Below, piece by piece: positions 63,485 to 64,000 of a DNA stretch of 64,000 nt. This DNA comes from Lepiota brunneoincarnata. Lineage: Eukaryota; Basidiomycota; Agaricomycetes; Agaricales; Agaricaceae. The position numbers and the translations under genes were made by a program. How positions within the stretch are numbered: the stretch's first letter is position 1; every line of letters starts with the position of its first letter. The stretch lies in the NCBI GenBank assembly GCA_023014365.1, contig JAEBUN010000010.1:248001-312000 (forward strand). Reading direction: 5' to 3'. The notes below the pieces were generated by a model. That model saw only the letters and a list, made by a program, of their open reading frames with translations. It was not told the origin of the DNA and ran no database searches.

Positions 63485-64000
63485 CCATTGTTGTTTCCGA
63501 ATTACTATGTCTCTTGGCAGCGATACTTGGCGAGAATCCCCCTTGTACGACACTACTTGGATTGATATAAGACAAAAAGTGCCTGACGTACTCAGAATAT
63601 AACCTAAAGCACTTGTCTGGGCGAGGGTCGCGAATCAACAAGACGGAGAATGGAGAGATAAGCATATTGACGAAATTACGCGTTGACTTTGGGGAAAGGC
63701 TCGTGCCTTCCAGGATTACGGTAAGTGTGGCCAATCTTTCGAGCGAATCTAAGCTACCCGAACCAGAGGCTCTCACATGCCATTTGGAGGATCCGGTCCA
63801 GAACCCCGACTCGTTCCTTCTATTTTGAAAGGTCGTTGTTTGTCCCCAAAGGGAATATGGGGAAACGAGATCAGTACTCTATACAGATGATCCAAGATAA
63901 ACGCCAGCGGTCCCCTTAGGGCTACTTTCAAATCTCCAGAGAGGCGACTAACGAGAAATAGGTGCCACCGCTTAGGACGCTTCTTTAGCCTGGTAAGCCT
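63485..64000. other. no gene recognised, right edge
   Basis: About 515 bases after the HD gene. Short frames only; an incomplete neighbouring gene may begin here, but nothing supports it. Confidence 0.35.

Noticed and set aside
1..64000. CRISPR arrays, bacterial operons, riboswitches, ribosome-binding sites
   Set aside because: The gene structure is eukaryotic throughout; the direct repeats present are LTRs, TSDs or simple repeats.

Overview
The window looks like a nuclear contig from a basidiomycete fungus, most probably an agaricomycete. The signs are genes split by many 45-90 bp GT-AG introns, an atypical basidiomycete-style G-alpha gene, a Plavaka-type DNA transposase, and Tf1/sushi-type chromodomain Ty3/gypsy retrotransposons. 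The species cannot be fixed from the sequence; a Rhizoctonia/Ceratobasidium-like genome is only a guess.

Bases 1 to about 41,500 are a nested transposon island. The oldest layer is a set of decayed gene fragments: an uncharacterised expanded family at 767-5702, a WD40 gene on the minus strand near 6.6-7.7 kb, another uncharacterised family at 39.6-41.5 kb, and one Plavaka transposase gene on the minus strand. That transposase gene survives as four pieces spread over 31 kb (39324-38537, 21145-19152, 18453-18258, 8803-8138). Family B gypsy elements split it at two points: B-1 (8804-18257, TSD GATAT) and B-2 (21146-38536, TSD GGGGG). A solo family A LTR (18454-19151, TSD TGCAG) splits it a third time. 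B-1 in turn carries a 1.3 kb solo LTR of family C. B-2 carries solo LTRs of families D and E and a complete, apparently very young family A element (23873-32114, TSD CTTGC, LTRs identical by eye). Further solo LTRs lie at 1509-2207 (A), 1148-3154 (C), 4483-4866 (B) and 40139-40564 (B).

Families A and B share an unusual layout: LTR, a 12-nt primer-binding site that is self-complementary to the predicted mRNA 5' end (Tf1-like self-priming), an open frame upstream of gag, gag, a pol frame at -1, then two extra overlapping frames after pol. The first extra frame (ORF3) has tandem zinc knuckles; the second (ORF4) lies in +1. In family A, ORF4 runs into the U3 of the 3' LTR, so each family A LTR encodes an acidic domain of 122 residues. 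Differences between LTR copies are all synonymous in its first ~80 codons. Almost all nonsense codons in the two B copies are CGA to TGA, the trace of CpG cytosine decay.

Bases 43,900-63,500 are ordinary gene-rich euchromatin: eIF5 (-), tRNA-Thr(UGU) with an intron, F-actin capping protein beta (+), a PPIL3-like cyclophilin (-), an atypical G-alpha subunit (+), tRNA-Arg(CCU) with an intron, TAN1/THUMPD1 (+), a TEA/ATTS transcription factor (-), a Nudix hydrolase (-), a ZIP zinc transporter (-) and an HD-domain phosphohydrolase (+). I rebuilt the exons of all these protein genes by hand. In every case the summed exon length is a multiple of three, which supports the models. They are housekeeping and signalling genes with short, partly shared promoters and no operon-like logic. 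About 2.4 kb of featureless sequence (41.5-43.9 kb) separates them from the transposon island.
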